Source: Niveispirillum sp. SYP-B3756 (GTDB lineage Bacteria; Pseudomonadota; Alphaproteobacteria; Azospirillales; Azospirillaceae). From it: a stretch of DNA of 64,000 bases. Position numbers and translations under genes: made by a program. Positions 45,142 through 52,838 of the stretch are shown piece after piece. The stretch's first letter is position 1, and every line of letters begins with the position of its first letter. The notes below the pieces were generated by a model. That model saw only the letters and a program-made list of their open reading frames with translations. It was not told where the DNA came from and ran no database searches. The stretch spans positions 124,001 through 188,000 of the forward strand of contig NZ_WIDQ01000001.1 in NCBI RefSeq assembly GCF_009495745.1, read 5' to 3'.

Positions 45142-45348
45142 ATGCGGTGGCGTCTGCGAGATCGTGCGACTTTTCAACATAAGGCCGGCATTGTCACCCT
45201 GTGGGTGGTGGTGCTGGGGGCGGCCTGGTCGCTGCCGGTGCTGAGCGCGATGCAGCATCAGGCCGAAAAGGCCCGGATGGAATCCGGCTATTACTACACG
45301 CCCCAGCGCCCGGCCAGCGCCTATCTGGAGGCGCTGGCCGGGGAGTGA
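45142..45348 (+). CDS. small single-pass membrane protein of unknown function
   Basis: A 68-residue protein with a basic N-terminus (RWRLRDRATFQHK), one hydrophobic helix (about 15-35, AGIVTLWVVVLGAAWSLPVL) and a short Tyr/Ala/Pro tail. A positive-inside pattern places the tail outside the cytoplasm. The ribosome site (AAGG eight bases before ATG) is acceptable. No family recognised. It ends 20 bases before the convergent pepN stop. Confidence 0.5.
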   Translation: MRWRLRDRATFQHKAGIVTLWVVVLGAAWSLPVLSAMQHQAEKARMESGYYYTPQRPASAYLEALAGE

Positions 45349-45368
45349 CGGCGGGATAGTATTACTCC

Positions 45369-48032
45369 TCACCCCTCCAGGCTGCGGGAGATGATTTCAT
45401 AGACGTTGGGTGACAGGTCCGGCGTATGGGCAATCCGCTCCAGCGCCACCTTGGCAGCAGCCTGACGCTCCGGCCCATACTTGCGCCAGCGGGCAAAGGC
45501 CTTGGCCATGCGGCTGGCCACCTGGGGGTTCAGCTTATTCAGCTCAATCACCCGGTCGGCCAGGAACTGATAGCCTGAACCATCCGCCGCATGGAAGGCC
45601 ACGGCATTGCCGGTGAAACCGCCCACCAGCGCATAGACCTTGTTGGGGTTGCGGATGTTGAAGCCGGGATGGTTCAACAGTTCCTTCACCTCGGCCAGCA
45701 CGCCGGGCCGGCTGCTGCCCGCCTGGATCATGAACCATTTATCCATCACCAGTGCCTCGCCCTGCCACTTCTCGGCAAAGGTGGCGAGCGCGTCGGCGCG
45801 TTCGGGCATGTCGCTGTCGGCGATCAGCGCCAGGGCGGTGATCACATCAGTCATGCCGGTAGCGCTGCGATACTGGGCCAGCGCCAGCTTCTTGCCCTCT
45901 GCATCGCCTGCCGCCATCAGATAGGCCAAGGCCGCATTGCGCGCGGCGCGGCGGCCAATGGCCTCGGGCGAAACGCTGAAGCTCTCCCCTTCCCGATAGG
46001 CATGGTAGAGCGCCAGCAGGGCCGCCCGGTGGGCCTTGCCGATGCTGGCCCGCACCAGTTCGCGGGCGGCGTGGATGCCATCGACATCGATCACCCCCAT
46101 CAACTGGCCCAGATAATTTTCCGATGGCAGGGCCAGCGCCAGGGCGGCAAAGGCCGGGTCTTCATCGGCGCGCGCCAGGGTCTGGCCGATGGCAGCGATG
46201 AAGCTGTCCGGCACCAGCATGTCACGCCCGGCGGCATTGTCGGCCACCAGTGACAGCAGCAGGCGGGATGCCAGCGTCTGCCCTGCCTCCCAGCGGTTGA
46301 AGGCGTCACTGTCATGCGCCATCAGGAAGGTGAGATCGGCATCGCTGTAATCAAAGCCCAGCTTCACCGGGGCGGAGAAGCCCCGGAACAGCGACGGCAC
46401 CGGCCGTGCCGGCACATCGACAAAGGTGAAGCTCTGTTCGGCGGCACGCAGCGACAGCACGCGCGATGTGCCCACCGCCGCCGCTTCGCCCTGCAGGCGC
46501 AACGGCAAATCCACCCCATCCGGCCCGACCAGACCCAGCGCCACCGGCACCAGCATGGGCAGCTTTTCCGGCTGGCCCGGCGTGGGGGCCAGCGACTGGG
46601 CCAGGGTCAGCGTATAGGTGCGGGCAGACGCATCATAGACACCATGGCCGCTGATGCCCGGCGTGCCGGCCTGGGCATACCAGCGGCGGAACTGTTCCCA
46701 ATCTACGCCCGCATCCGGGTTGGCATCGCGCATGGCGGCCAGGAAATCGTCGGTGGTCACCGCCTGACCATCATGGCGCTGGAAATACAGGTCGATGCCG
46801 CGCCGATAACCGCCCGCCCCCAGCAGGGTACGGTACATGCGCAGCACCTCCGCCCCCTTCTCGTACACGGTGGGCGTATAGAAATTATTGATCTCGATAT
46901 AGCTGTCCGGCCGCACCGGGTGGGCGGTGGGGCCGGCATCCTCCGCGAACTGCACCTGCCGCAGGCGGGTGACATCCTGGATGCGCTTCACCGGGGCGGA
47001 ATTCATGTCGGCGCTGAATTCCTGGTCGCGGAAAACGGTCAGCCCTTCCTTCAGCGACAGTTGGAACCAGTCGCGGCAGGTGACGCGGTTGCCGGTCCAG
47101 TTATGGAAATATTCATGCGCCACCACTGACTCGATGCCGAGGAAGTCGGTATCGGTGGCGGTGTCCGGGCGGGCCAGGATGTACTTGGTATTGAAGATAT
47201 TGAGCGACTTGTTTTCCATCGCCCCCATGTTGAAGTCACCCACGGCGACGATATTGAAAATATCAAGGTCATATTCCAGACCATAGACATCCTCGTCCCA
47301 CTTCATGGATTTCTTCAGGCTTTCCATGGCATGGCCGCATTTATCCTCGTTCCCCGGCTCCACATAAATGCGCAGGGCAACGTCGCGGCCAGAGCGGGTC
47401 TGGAACCGGTCCTCGATATGCACCAGCTTGCCGGCCACCAGGGCGAACAGATAGCAGGGCTTGGGCCACGGGTCTTCCCAGCGCGCCCAGTGGCGGCCAT
47501 TCTCCGCCTCCCCCTCACCGATCAGATTGCCGTTGGACAGCAGCACTGGATAACTGGCCTTGTCGGCCTCAATCCGCACATTGTAGCGGGCCATCACGTC
47601 CGGACGGTCCTGGAAATAGGTGATTTTGCGGAAACCTTCCGCCTCGCACTGGGTGCAGAAATTGCCCGACGACTTGTAAAGCCCTTCCAACGCCGTGTTC
47701 TTTTCCGGATGGATGCGGGTGGCGATCTCCACCACGGCATTGTCCGGCAGACCGGTCAGGGTCAGCCTGTCCGGCGTCAGCGCATAATCATCGGGGCTGA
47801 GCAGGCGGCCATCAAGGGCGACCGACAGCAACTCCATCTCCTGCCCGTCCAGCACCAGCGGGGCGGCAGCAACCCCGGCATTGCGGCGAAGGGAAAGCCG
47901 GGACAGCACGCGCGTACCATCCTCATGCAGGTCCACATCCAGTTCCACCTGATCAATCCACCAGGCCGGGGGCGCGTAATCGCGCAGCAGAATGGCCTTG
48001 GGCGACGCGGTGTCCAGAACGGACTTGTCCAT
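45369..48032 (-). CDS. pepN: aminopeptidase N (M1 family)
   Basis: PepN is a cytoplasmic zinc aminopeptidase that finishes protein breakdown by removing N-terminal residues. The 887-residue protein has the GAMEN substrate motif at 270-274 and the zinc site HEYFH at 306-310, with Glu329 in SLKEG as third ligand. The catalytic tyrosine lies in the SYIEINNFYTPTVYEKGAE stretch. The C-terminal helical arch is complete. Length matches the E. coli type (870-890). AGGA eight bases before the ATG at 48032 sets the start; an in-frame GTG two codons earlier is possible. Confidence 0.96.
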   Translation of the reverse strand: MDKSVLDTASPKAILLRDYAPPAWWIDQVELDVDLHEDGTRVLSRLSLRRNAGVAAAPLVLDGQEMELLSVALDGRLLSPDDYALTPDRLTLTGLPDNAVVEIATRIHPEKNTALEGLYKSSGNFCTQCEAEGFRKITYFQDRPDVMARYNVRIEADKASYPVLLSNGNLIGEGEAENGRHWARWEDPWPKPCYLFALVAGKLVHIEDRFQTRSGRDVALRIYVEPGNEDKCGHAMESLKKSMKWDEDVYGLEYDLDIFNIVAVGDFNMGAMENKSLNIFNTKYILARPDTATDTDFLGIESVVAHEYFHNWTGNRVTCRDWFQLSLKEGLTVFRDQEFSADMNSAPVKRIQDVTRLRQVQFAEDAGPTAHPVRPDSYIEINNFYTPTVYEKGAEVLRMYRTLLGAGGYRRGIDLYFQRHDGQAVTTDDFLAAMRDANPDAGVDWEQFRRWYAQAGTPGISGHGVYDASARTYTLTLAQSLAPTPGQPEKLPMLVPVALGLVGPDGVDLPLRLQGEAAAVGTSRVLSLRAAEQSFTFVDVPARPVPSLFRGFSAPVKLGFDYSDADLTFLMAHDSDAFNRWEAGQTLASRLLLSLVADNAAGRDMLVPDSFIAAIGQTLARADEDPAFAALALALPSENYLGQLMGVIDVDGIHAARELVRASIGKAHRAALLALYHAYREGESFSVSPEAIGRRAARNAALAYLMAAGDAEGKKLALAQYRSATGMTDVITALALIADSDMPERADALATFAEKWQGEALVMDKWFMIQAGSSRPGVLAEVKELLNHPGFNIRNPNKVYALVGGFTGNAVAFHAADGSGYQFLADRVIELNKLNPQVASRMAKAFARWRKYGPERQAAAKVALERIAHTPDLSPNVYEIISRSLEG

Positions 48033-48210
48033 GTTCACGATCCTTCAGGGTCAGCGTGAGGGTGGCCGCAGCATAGGCCCGCCTGCGATGGCTGTCACCA
48101 CCCCTCCCGCCACGTTGAAAGCGCGAGAAAAAATCTTAATTTTGGATATCTGTGCCGGTATGTTCAAATACAACCGTTAGGCCTGCTGTGGGGGAACGGC
48201 GACGGTGGGA

Positions 48211-48771
48211 ATGCAAATTGAACTGGCTGCATCCGATGTTGTGATTCTGTCCCTGGCAGCGGCGTGCCTGGTGGGAACCGTCGTGCTGGAACTCCTTCGC
48301 GTGGTCTTGCCGGACATTTACGAATGGTTCGCCGACCATGCGAAGGTGCTCCGGGAAATCAAGGAGACCGGCCCGCTGGTGGAGCGGACATTGGCCCAGA
48401 ACGCCGAACAGGGTGCCCTGCGCGATCGCCGCAATGCCGAACGATTCCGCCTGAAATCACAACTGAGCCGGCTGGAAGTGATGCTGACCGGTGCGGAACG
48501 CGACCGGGTGCAGGTCTGGCACCATCTGGGCCAGCAGGCCATCGGCGATTCGCTGTTTGTCGCCAGACTGGACAATAAACGTCTGGCCGATCTTTCCTCC
48601 AAGGATTTTGACAGCGCCCCGGTGATCTGGCGCTATCAGAATCAGATTCGCGTTTGGGCCCCCAGTGAACATCAGGCCCGCCAGTTGCTGGCCAATGCCT
48701 ACCCCTCGCAGGAAGGATACACGCTGCGGGAATTGATCACCGTCAGCCGCTGGACAGGAACATCCCCATGA
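48211..48771 (+). CDS. membrane-anchored coiled-coil protein, cassette 2 gene 1
   Basis: A 186-residue protein of unknown function. The N-terminal transmembrane helix (VVILSLAAACLVGTVVLELL, about 9-28) is followed by an acidic/basic coiled coil (about 42-100). The C-terminal domain contains QIRVWAPSEHQARQLLANAYP, the motif shared with the proteins at 33313, 32761 and 48768. It corresponds in position and layout to the gene at 33313. An in-frame GTG at 48205 is an alternative start. It overlaps the next gene by four bases (ATGA), so the two are coupled. Confidence 0.72.
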   Translation: MQIELAASDVVILSLAAACLVGTVVLELLRVVLPDIYEWFADHAKVLREIKETGPLVERTLAQNAEQGALRDRRNAERFRLKSQLSRLEVMLTGAERDRVQVWHHLGQQAIGDSLFVARLDNKRLADLSSKDFDSAPVIWRYQNQIRVWAPSEHQARQLLANAYPSQEGYTLRELITVSRWTGTSP

Positions 48772-49376
48772 CTTTCAGCCTGATGAACATGATCAGCCTG
48801 CTGGTGCTGGCCATTGCCGGCGCTGTGTTGATCCTGTCCGGCCGGCGGGTCTTGCGGCTGATCCGCCAGGTGGAACGGCGCCTGTCGCGCGCCGTGGATG
48901 AAAAAAACATGCTGGCCGTCAAATTGCGGCAGGCAAGGCGGGAGGCCGACAATGTGCGCAATGCCATTCTGGAGGCGGAAACCCACATCGCCCAGATGGT
49001 CGCCGCCACCAATGCCGCTGAGGCGCGCTTGACCCGGCTGCGCGAAGCGCCCAAGCAATCCATCCTGATGCTGGACCGGGAATGGCGCCGCTTTGACCGG
49101 CTATGGTCACTGATGATCGCCAATGGCAGCCTGGGGCGGCAGGAAGCAGCCGCCGGATTGCCGCCCTGGAACGAGGGGCGCATGTTCCATGGCTTCGCCC
49201 GCTCGCCGGAGGAATTGCACGCACGCGCCTTGACGAAGTATCCTCCGGCGGAAGGTTTTATCGCCGGGGTCTGCGCCATGGCCGATATTACCGCAGATGG
49301 ACCAAATGCCGGGCAACCGGTCGATGTGAACGGGCAGAGCGGGCGGAGGCATCATGGGTTATCGGCTCACGGGTGA
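48768..49376 (+). CDS. membrane-anchored coiled-coil protein, cassette 2 gene 2
   Basis: A 202-residue protein of unknown function with an N-terminal transmembrane helix (MISLLVLAIAGAVLILSG) and an Arg-rich juxtamembrane stretch. A coiled coil spans about 33-95. The C-terminal domain has LMLDREWRRFDRLW, a PPW turn and FHGFARSPEELHARALTKYP. It matches the protein at 32761 in order and motifs. A low-complexity tail (about 180-202) extends past the domain, and its last 23 bases overlap the following ATPase gene. The first, middle and last genes of this trio are therefore all overlapping, implying one functional unit. Confidence 0.72.
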   Translation: MTFSLMNMISLLVLAIAGAVLILSGRRVLRLIRQVERRLSRAVDEKNMLAVKLRQARREADNVRNAILEAETHIAQMVAATNAAEARLTRLREAPKQSILMLDREWRRFDRLWSLMIANGSLGRQEAAAGLPPWNEGRMFHGFARSPEELHARALTKYPPAEGFIAGVCAMADITADGPNAGQPVDVNGQSGRRHHGLSAHG

Positions 49377-50052
49377 AGGGCTGGATCAGTCGGAATTGGC
49401 CCGTGCTGCGCAGTTGCTGAATCTACCGATCGGCGGCAATGGCAGTACCACCACCATCCGCCTGTTGCCCGAAGGGGCGGCGGCGGATCTGGGGGTGGCC
49501 CTGCGCGGCAGCTGCGCCGCCGTGGTGGAATATAGCGAGGATACGCTGCCCGCCGCCGCTCTGGCAGACGCCCTGGCCCAGGGCCAGCTGCTGGTTTCCC
49601 TGACCACAAGGCTGGCCTGGACGCTGGATACGGCGGCCCAGTTCTGCGAAGGGTTGCTGGCACGCGGCATGTTGCCCAGCGCCCTGCGCCATGATGTGGA
49701 ACTGAGCCTGCATGAGGCGATCATCAACGCCGTGCTGCATGGCAATCTGGCGCTGGGCAGTTCCCTGGTGGATGACCCGGCGGAGTTTGATGCCTTTTGC
49801 CAGCATCTGACCACCACGCTGGCCGACCCGGCCAAGGCCCGCAAGCGGGTGGACCTCTATGCCTGGGTCGCCGATGGCTTCCTGCATGTCCGGGTCAGCG
49901 ACCAGGGCGGCGGCTATGACCCGGCCGCCGTGCAATATCCCAGCAATCCGGAGGCCAAATCCGGTCGCGGGCTGGAGATCATGCGCATCATGTCCAGCAG
50001 CCTGACCGTCAGCGATGGCGGGCGCACGGCCACGCTGCGCTACGCCCTGTAA
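49354..50052 (+). CDS. RsbW-like anti-sigma/serine kinase-type ATP-binding protein
   Basis: A 232-residue cytoplasmic protein. The C-terminal half (about 110-230) is a HATPase_c_2 domain of the anti-sigma-factor kinase type: N box ELSLHEAIINAVLHGN (Asn for Mg), G1 box VSDQGGGYDP, and G2-like KSGRGLEIMRIM. Residues 1-100 form an additional domain I do not recognise (GCAxxEYSED-like strands). Members phosphorylate anti-anti-sigma proteins or bind sigma factors; no STAS partner or sigma gene is adjacent. It overlaps the coiled-coil gene upstream by 23 bases, which suggests those membrane proteins may feed signals to it. Confidence 0.82.
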   Translation: MGYRLTGEGLDQSELARAAQLLNLPIGGNGSTTTIRLLPEGAAADLGVALRGSCAAVVEYSEDTLPAAALADALAQGQLLVSLTTRLAWTLDTAAQFCEGLLARGMLPSALRHDVELSLHEAIINAVLHGNLALGSSLVDDPAEFDAFCQHLTTTLADPAKARKRVDLYAWVADGFLHVRVSDQGGGYDPAAVQYPSNPEAKSGRGLEIMRIMSSSLTVSDGGRTATLRYAL

Positions 50053-50054
50053 GT

Positions 50055-50092
50055 CTCTCCCCCGGTGATCGCTGGTGATCACCGGGGGAGAG
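50055..50092. terminator. bidirectional 16-bp hairpin
   Basis: Perfect stem CTCTCCCCCGGTGATC (50055-50070) with GATCACCGGGGGAGAG (50077-50092), loop GCTGGT. It lies between the convergent ATPase and SDR genes, starting three bases after the ATPase stop. Confidence 0.8.
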
Positions 50093-50109
50093 GGGCGGGC
50101 CGATAGGGC

Positions 50110-50892
50110 TCACGCCGTCGGAACGGTCCCGCCGTCGATGACATATTCCGTGCCGGTGATGGCGGCGGCGCGGGGGGAGGCGAGGAAAGCGATGAGGTCC
50201 GCGACCTCGTCCGGCTTCGCCGGCCGGCCGAGCGGAATGCCGCCCAACGCGTTCATGATGATCTTCTTGCCCCCTTCATAATCGGTACCGGCCTCCTGGG
50301 CCAAACGTTGCGCAAGGGCCACGGCCGCATCAGTCTCTATCCAGCCCGGCGAGACACGGACGACGCGGATCCCCTTGGGCGCCACTTCCTTCGACAGGCT
50401 TTTGCTGTAGGTCGACAGGGCGGCCTTTGCTGCGGCATAGGCCGTCGTCGATTCCGGCAGCGGCATTTGATGTTGAATCGATGTGACATGGATGATGACA
50501 CCCGTGCCCCGTGCCAGCATCGCGGGCAGCAGCGCGCGATCCAGCCGGACGGCGGGCATGAGATTCTGATCGATCTCCCGGCGCCATTCCTCATCACTTA
50601 AGGCCGCGTAGCCGCCTGCCGGCGCACTGGACCCGCCCAGAACATGGACAAGGACATCAATGCCCCCGAAATGCGCAAGCACCTGGCCGGCGACAGCGCC
50701 GCAACCATCGGCCGTCATCAGATCGGCGGGGATATAGTGCAGCCCTGGCACCACCGTCTCTGGCACTGTCCGGGCCGTGGCGACAACATGCGCGCCGGCA
50801 TCCCGCAAAGCCTGAACCACCGCCGCCCCCAGGCCCTTGGTACCACCGGTCACCAGGGCCCTTTTTCCTTCCAGACCGAGATAGCCGCTCAT
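50110..50892 (-). CDS. short-chain dehydrogenase/reductase
   Basis: A 260-residue NAD(P)-dependent SDR. The coenzyme loop TGGTKGLG is at 15-22. The NAG position reads VLGGSS, as in some SDR subgroups. The catalytic Ser-Tyr-Lys lie in VTSIQHQ and AYAAAKAAL, and the C-terminus has the DGGTVPTA end common to classical SDRs. The substrate is unknown. It overlaps the SnoaL-like gene upstream by four bases (ATGA), and both are divergent from an HxlR regulator. The three genes form a compact inducible cassette of a type often tied to quinone, aldehyde or electrophile stress. Confidence 0.88.
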   Translation of the reverse strand: MSGYLGLEGKRALVTGGTKGLGAAVVQALRDAGAHVVATARTVPETVVPGLHYIPADLMTADGCGAVAGQVLAHFGGIDVLVHVLGGSSAPAGGYAALSDEEWRREIDQNLMPAVRLDRALLPAMLARGTGVIIHVTSIQHQMPLPESTTAYAAAKAALSTYSKSLSKEVAPKGIRVVRVSPGWIETDAAVALAQRLAQEAGTDYEGGKKIIMNALGGIPLGRPAKPDEVADLIAFLASPRAAAITGTEYVIDGGTVPTA

Positions 50893-51215
50893 GGCACGAT
50901 CTCCAGCCGGGCGATGGCGTCCCCGGCAAGGGTGAAGGCATAGTGCAGGTTCACCGGGCTGCCGGGGAAGTTCCCCGTCACCCGGGCCGTCACCATCAGC
51001 CTGTCGCCCTGGGCCTCAAAGGCCGTGGGCTGGACGGTATAGTCAAATTTGGCGGAAGCTTCCTTTTTCCAGCGGGCGATAGCATCCCGTCCCTGGTGCG
51101 TCTGTTTCTCGTCGATCACCATTGCATCGGCGGTGAAACAATCGGCGACGGCCGTGCCATCGGCGGCATCCGCAACAAAATAGGCCGCGATGGGCAGGGG
51201 CAGCGAGAGAGGCAT
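50889..51215 (-). CDS. SnoaL/NTF2-like small protein
   Basis: A 108-residue NTF2-fold protein (cone-shaped alpha+beta barrel). Typical features are the N-terminal helix [18 protein letters not shown], then [21 protein letters not shown] and a final beta sheet with [18 protein letters not shown]. Such proteins act as isomerases or cyclases or simply bind small hydrophobic ligands. GGAG seven bases before the ATG at 51215 fixes the start. It is the first gene of the operon with the SDR and faces the HxlR regulator. Confidence 0.82.
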   Translation of the reverse strand: MPLSLPLPIAAYFVADAADGTAVADCFTADAMVIDEKQTHQGRDAIARWKKEASAKFDYTVQPTAFEAQGDRLMVTARVTGNFPGSPVNLHYAFTLAGDAIARLEIVP

Positions 51216-51290
51216 GATCGATCTCCAGTTCGTCTTGTCCGGTTCTCGAAAATGGCCCATGCTGCGAATTATGCAAGAACGCACGAAAAA

Positions 51291-51303
51291 GTAAGGTACT
51301 TAC
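51291..51303. promoter_or_regulatory. candidate HxlR operator
   Basis: GTAAG and CTTAC flank a three-base centre in the 96-base region between the divergent SnoaL and HxlR genes, eight bases before the HxlR start codon. Flanking GAAAAAGTA and GAAAAGTATG form an additional direct repeat. Position fits an operator at which the regulator would repress itself and the divergent operon. Confidence 0.45.
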
Positions 51304-51311
51304 GGAAAAGT

Positions 51312-51677
51312 ATGTCCAAACATTATACCCGTGAATCGGCCGCCGAAGGGGTCGAGAATGCCCTCAAGCTCCTGGAAGGGCGATGGAAGCTGGTGATCCT
51401 GTTCCACCTGTTCGGTGGCCAGGTTCTGCGCTTCTCCGATCTGGAGCGGGCCATCCCGGCCATCTCCCAGAAGATGCTGATCCAGCAGTTGCGACAGATG
51501 GAGATGGACGGGATCGTCCGGCGCATCGTCCACCATCAGGTGCCACCGAAGGTGGAATATTGCCTGACGCCCTGGGGACAGGCGCTATGTCCGGCACTGG
51601 ACGCGCTGCTCACCTGGGCGGCGCAGAAGGACAGCAGCAGCGATCAAGCAGCAGCGCTGGAAGGGACGGCGGAATAG
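51312..51677 (+). CDS. HxlR-family transcriptional regulator
   Basis: A 121-residue winged-helix regulator. It shows the HxlR pattern: ALKLLEGRWKLVILFHLFGG near the N-terminus, RFSDLERAIPAISQKMLIQQLR as the helix-turn-helix, and the wing VHHQVPPKVEYCLTPWGQAL. One Cys lies in the wing (YCLTP) and another near 99 (ALCPAL), which may serve redox or electrophile sensing as in YodB and related proteins; this is inference. It is divergent from the SnoaL-SDR operon, its probable target. Confidence 0.9.
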   Translation: MSKHYTRESAAEGVENALKLLEGRWKLVILFHLFGGQVLRFSDLERAIPAISQKMLIQQLRQMEMDGIVRRIVHHQVPPKVEYCLTPWGQALCPALDALLTWAAQKDSSSDQAAALEGTAE

Positions 51678-51693
51678 GGCCTCAGCGAGGCCC
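51677..51693. terminator. short hairpin between HxlR and Rieske genes
   Basis: Seven-base-pair stem GGGCCTC/GAGGCCC with an AGC loop, directly at the HxlR stop codon and eight bases before the convergent stop of the Rieske gene. Confidence 0.5.
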
Positions 51694-51700
51694 CGAAGAT

Positions 51701-52774
51701 TTAGCTGCGCCAGCGCAGCACCGTATCCTTGACCGGGTTGACGAAGGGCCGCGCTTCGTCCCGCGCACGCCCATATTCATTCTTCAACTGGTAATACCAG
51801 CGCGCCTGGGTGTCGGCATCCTTGATCAGCATCAGCGTCGGATCATGGCGCAAGCCCTGCTGCTGCAACACCACCACATCGCGGTCCTGGCCCAGGAAGC
51901 GGCGGACAAACCGTCGCAGCACCGGGCGGGCCAGATCGGCCCAACCCAGCGTCCAGTAAAAGCTGTTGGTCACTTCCGTGCGGTTGGCATCCAGCGGCGT
52001 CACCGTCGTCAGATTGACGATGCGATGCCGGCCGGCAACGATATGTTCGGTCCGGATACCGGGCAGTCGGAAGCTGATCTCCGTCTCCGGCGCTCCCCCC
52101 AACAGTTTATAGGCGGCGGAATTAGACGAAGGTTTATGCCGCTTCATGGCAAAGCCGTAGGGTGCCGGGCCGAAGGCTTTGGCCTTTTCATGGATGCTCT
52201 TAGCCGACCGCCAGAACCAGCTCTGATGCACGAACGGCCCATGCGCCGGGTCCATCAGGCCGACCACGGCATGGTCGACATGGCAGGGGAATTCCATCAC
52301 CTCCGTCAGGTTCGGCGCGCGGCCCTCCATATCCGGCATCTGCGGGGGCGGGCCATCCGGCTCCTGCTCCCCCATCCAGACCCAGAGATTGCCCTGCGCC
52401 TCTGCCAACGCATAGCGGCGCACCTTGATGCGGGCGAGGTCGAATTCCTGCCCCGGCACCAGCGACGGAATGGCGGTGCAGCCGCCCGTCCCATCGAATC
52501 GCCAGCCGTGATAGCAGCATTCCACCTCTTTCCCATCAAACCGACCGCAGGAAAGCGGGATGCCGCGATGCGGGCAGATATCCCGCAAGGCGAAGGGTGC
52601 CCCGTCATTCCCGCGCGCGAACAAAAGCGGCTGGCCCAGCAGCATCTTGGCTTGCATCCCGCCCCGCGTCAGCGCGGCGGACGGCATGGCGAAATACCAG
52701 ATGTCGGTCAGGAAGGGGGCGGGTTCGGCCACGGGGGGATGTCCGGTCACAGGGGTGTCAGTGCGGCGCACCAT
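51701..52774 (-). CDS. Rieske [2Fe-2S] aromatic-ring-hydroxylating oxygenase, alpha-subunit type
   Basis: A 357-residue Rieske non-heme iron oxygenase. The iron-sulfur cluster ligands are Cys67 and His69 in CPHRG and Cys86 and His89 in CCYHGW. The C-terminal catalytic domain carries the mononuclear-iron region HVDHAVVGLMDPAHGPFVH near 165. The protein resembles the shorter oxygenases acting on sterols, vanillate-like or phthalate-like substrates. No reductase or ferredoxin gene is adjacent, so its electron donor lies elsewhere and its substrate is unknown. Its ribosome site is weak. Confidence 0.87.
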   Translation of the reverse strand: MVRRTDTPVTGHPPVAEPAPFLTDIWYFAMPSAALTRGGMQAKMLLGQPLLFARGNDGAPFALRDICPHRGIPLSCGRFDGKEVECCYHGWRFDGTGGCTAIPSLVPGQEFDLARIKVRRYALAEAQGNLWVWMGEQEPDGPPPQMPDMEGRAPNLTEVMEFPCHVDHAVVGLMDPAHGPFVHQSWFWRSAKSIHEKAKAFGPAPYGFAMKRHKPSSNSAAYKLLGGAPETEISFRLPGIRTEHIVAGRHRIVNLTTVTPLDANRTEVTNSFYWTLGWADLARPVLRRFVRRFLGQDRDVVVLQQQGLRHDPTLMLIKDADTQARWYYQLKNEYGRARDEARPFVNPVKDTVLRWRS

Positions 52775-52801
52775 AGCAGGAACAAGGCAGGAAAGGCACT
52801 A

Positions 52802-52823
52802 CCAGGGGCCGCGAGGCCCCTGG
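52802..52823 (-). terminator. hairpin after the acyl-CoA dehydrogenase gene
   Basis: CCAGGGGCC (52802-52810) and GGCCCCTGG (52815-52823) pair perfectly around GCGA, 16 bases past the stop of the acyl-CoA dehydrogenase. There is no clear T tract. Confidence 0.55.
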
Positions 52824-52838
52824 ACCCCGGACCATTGG

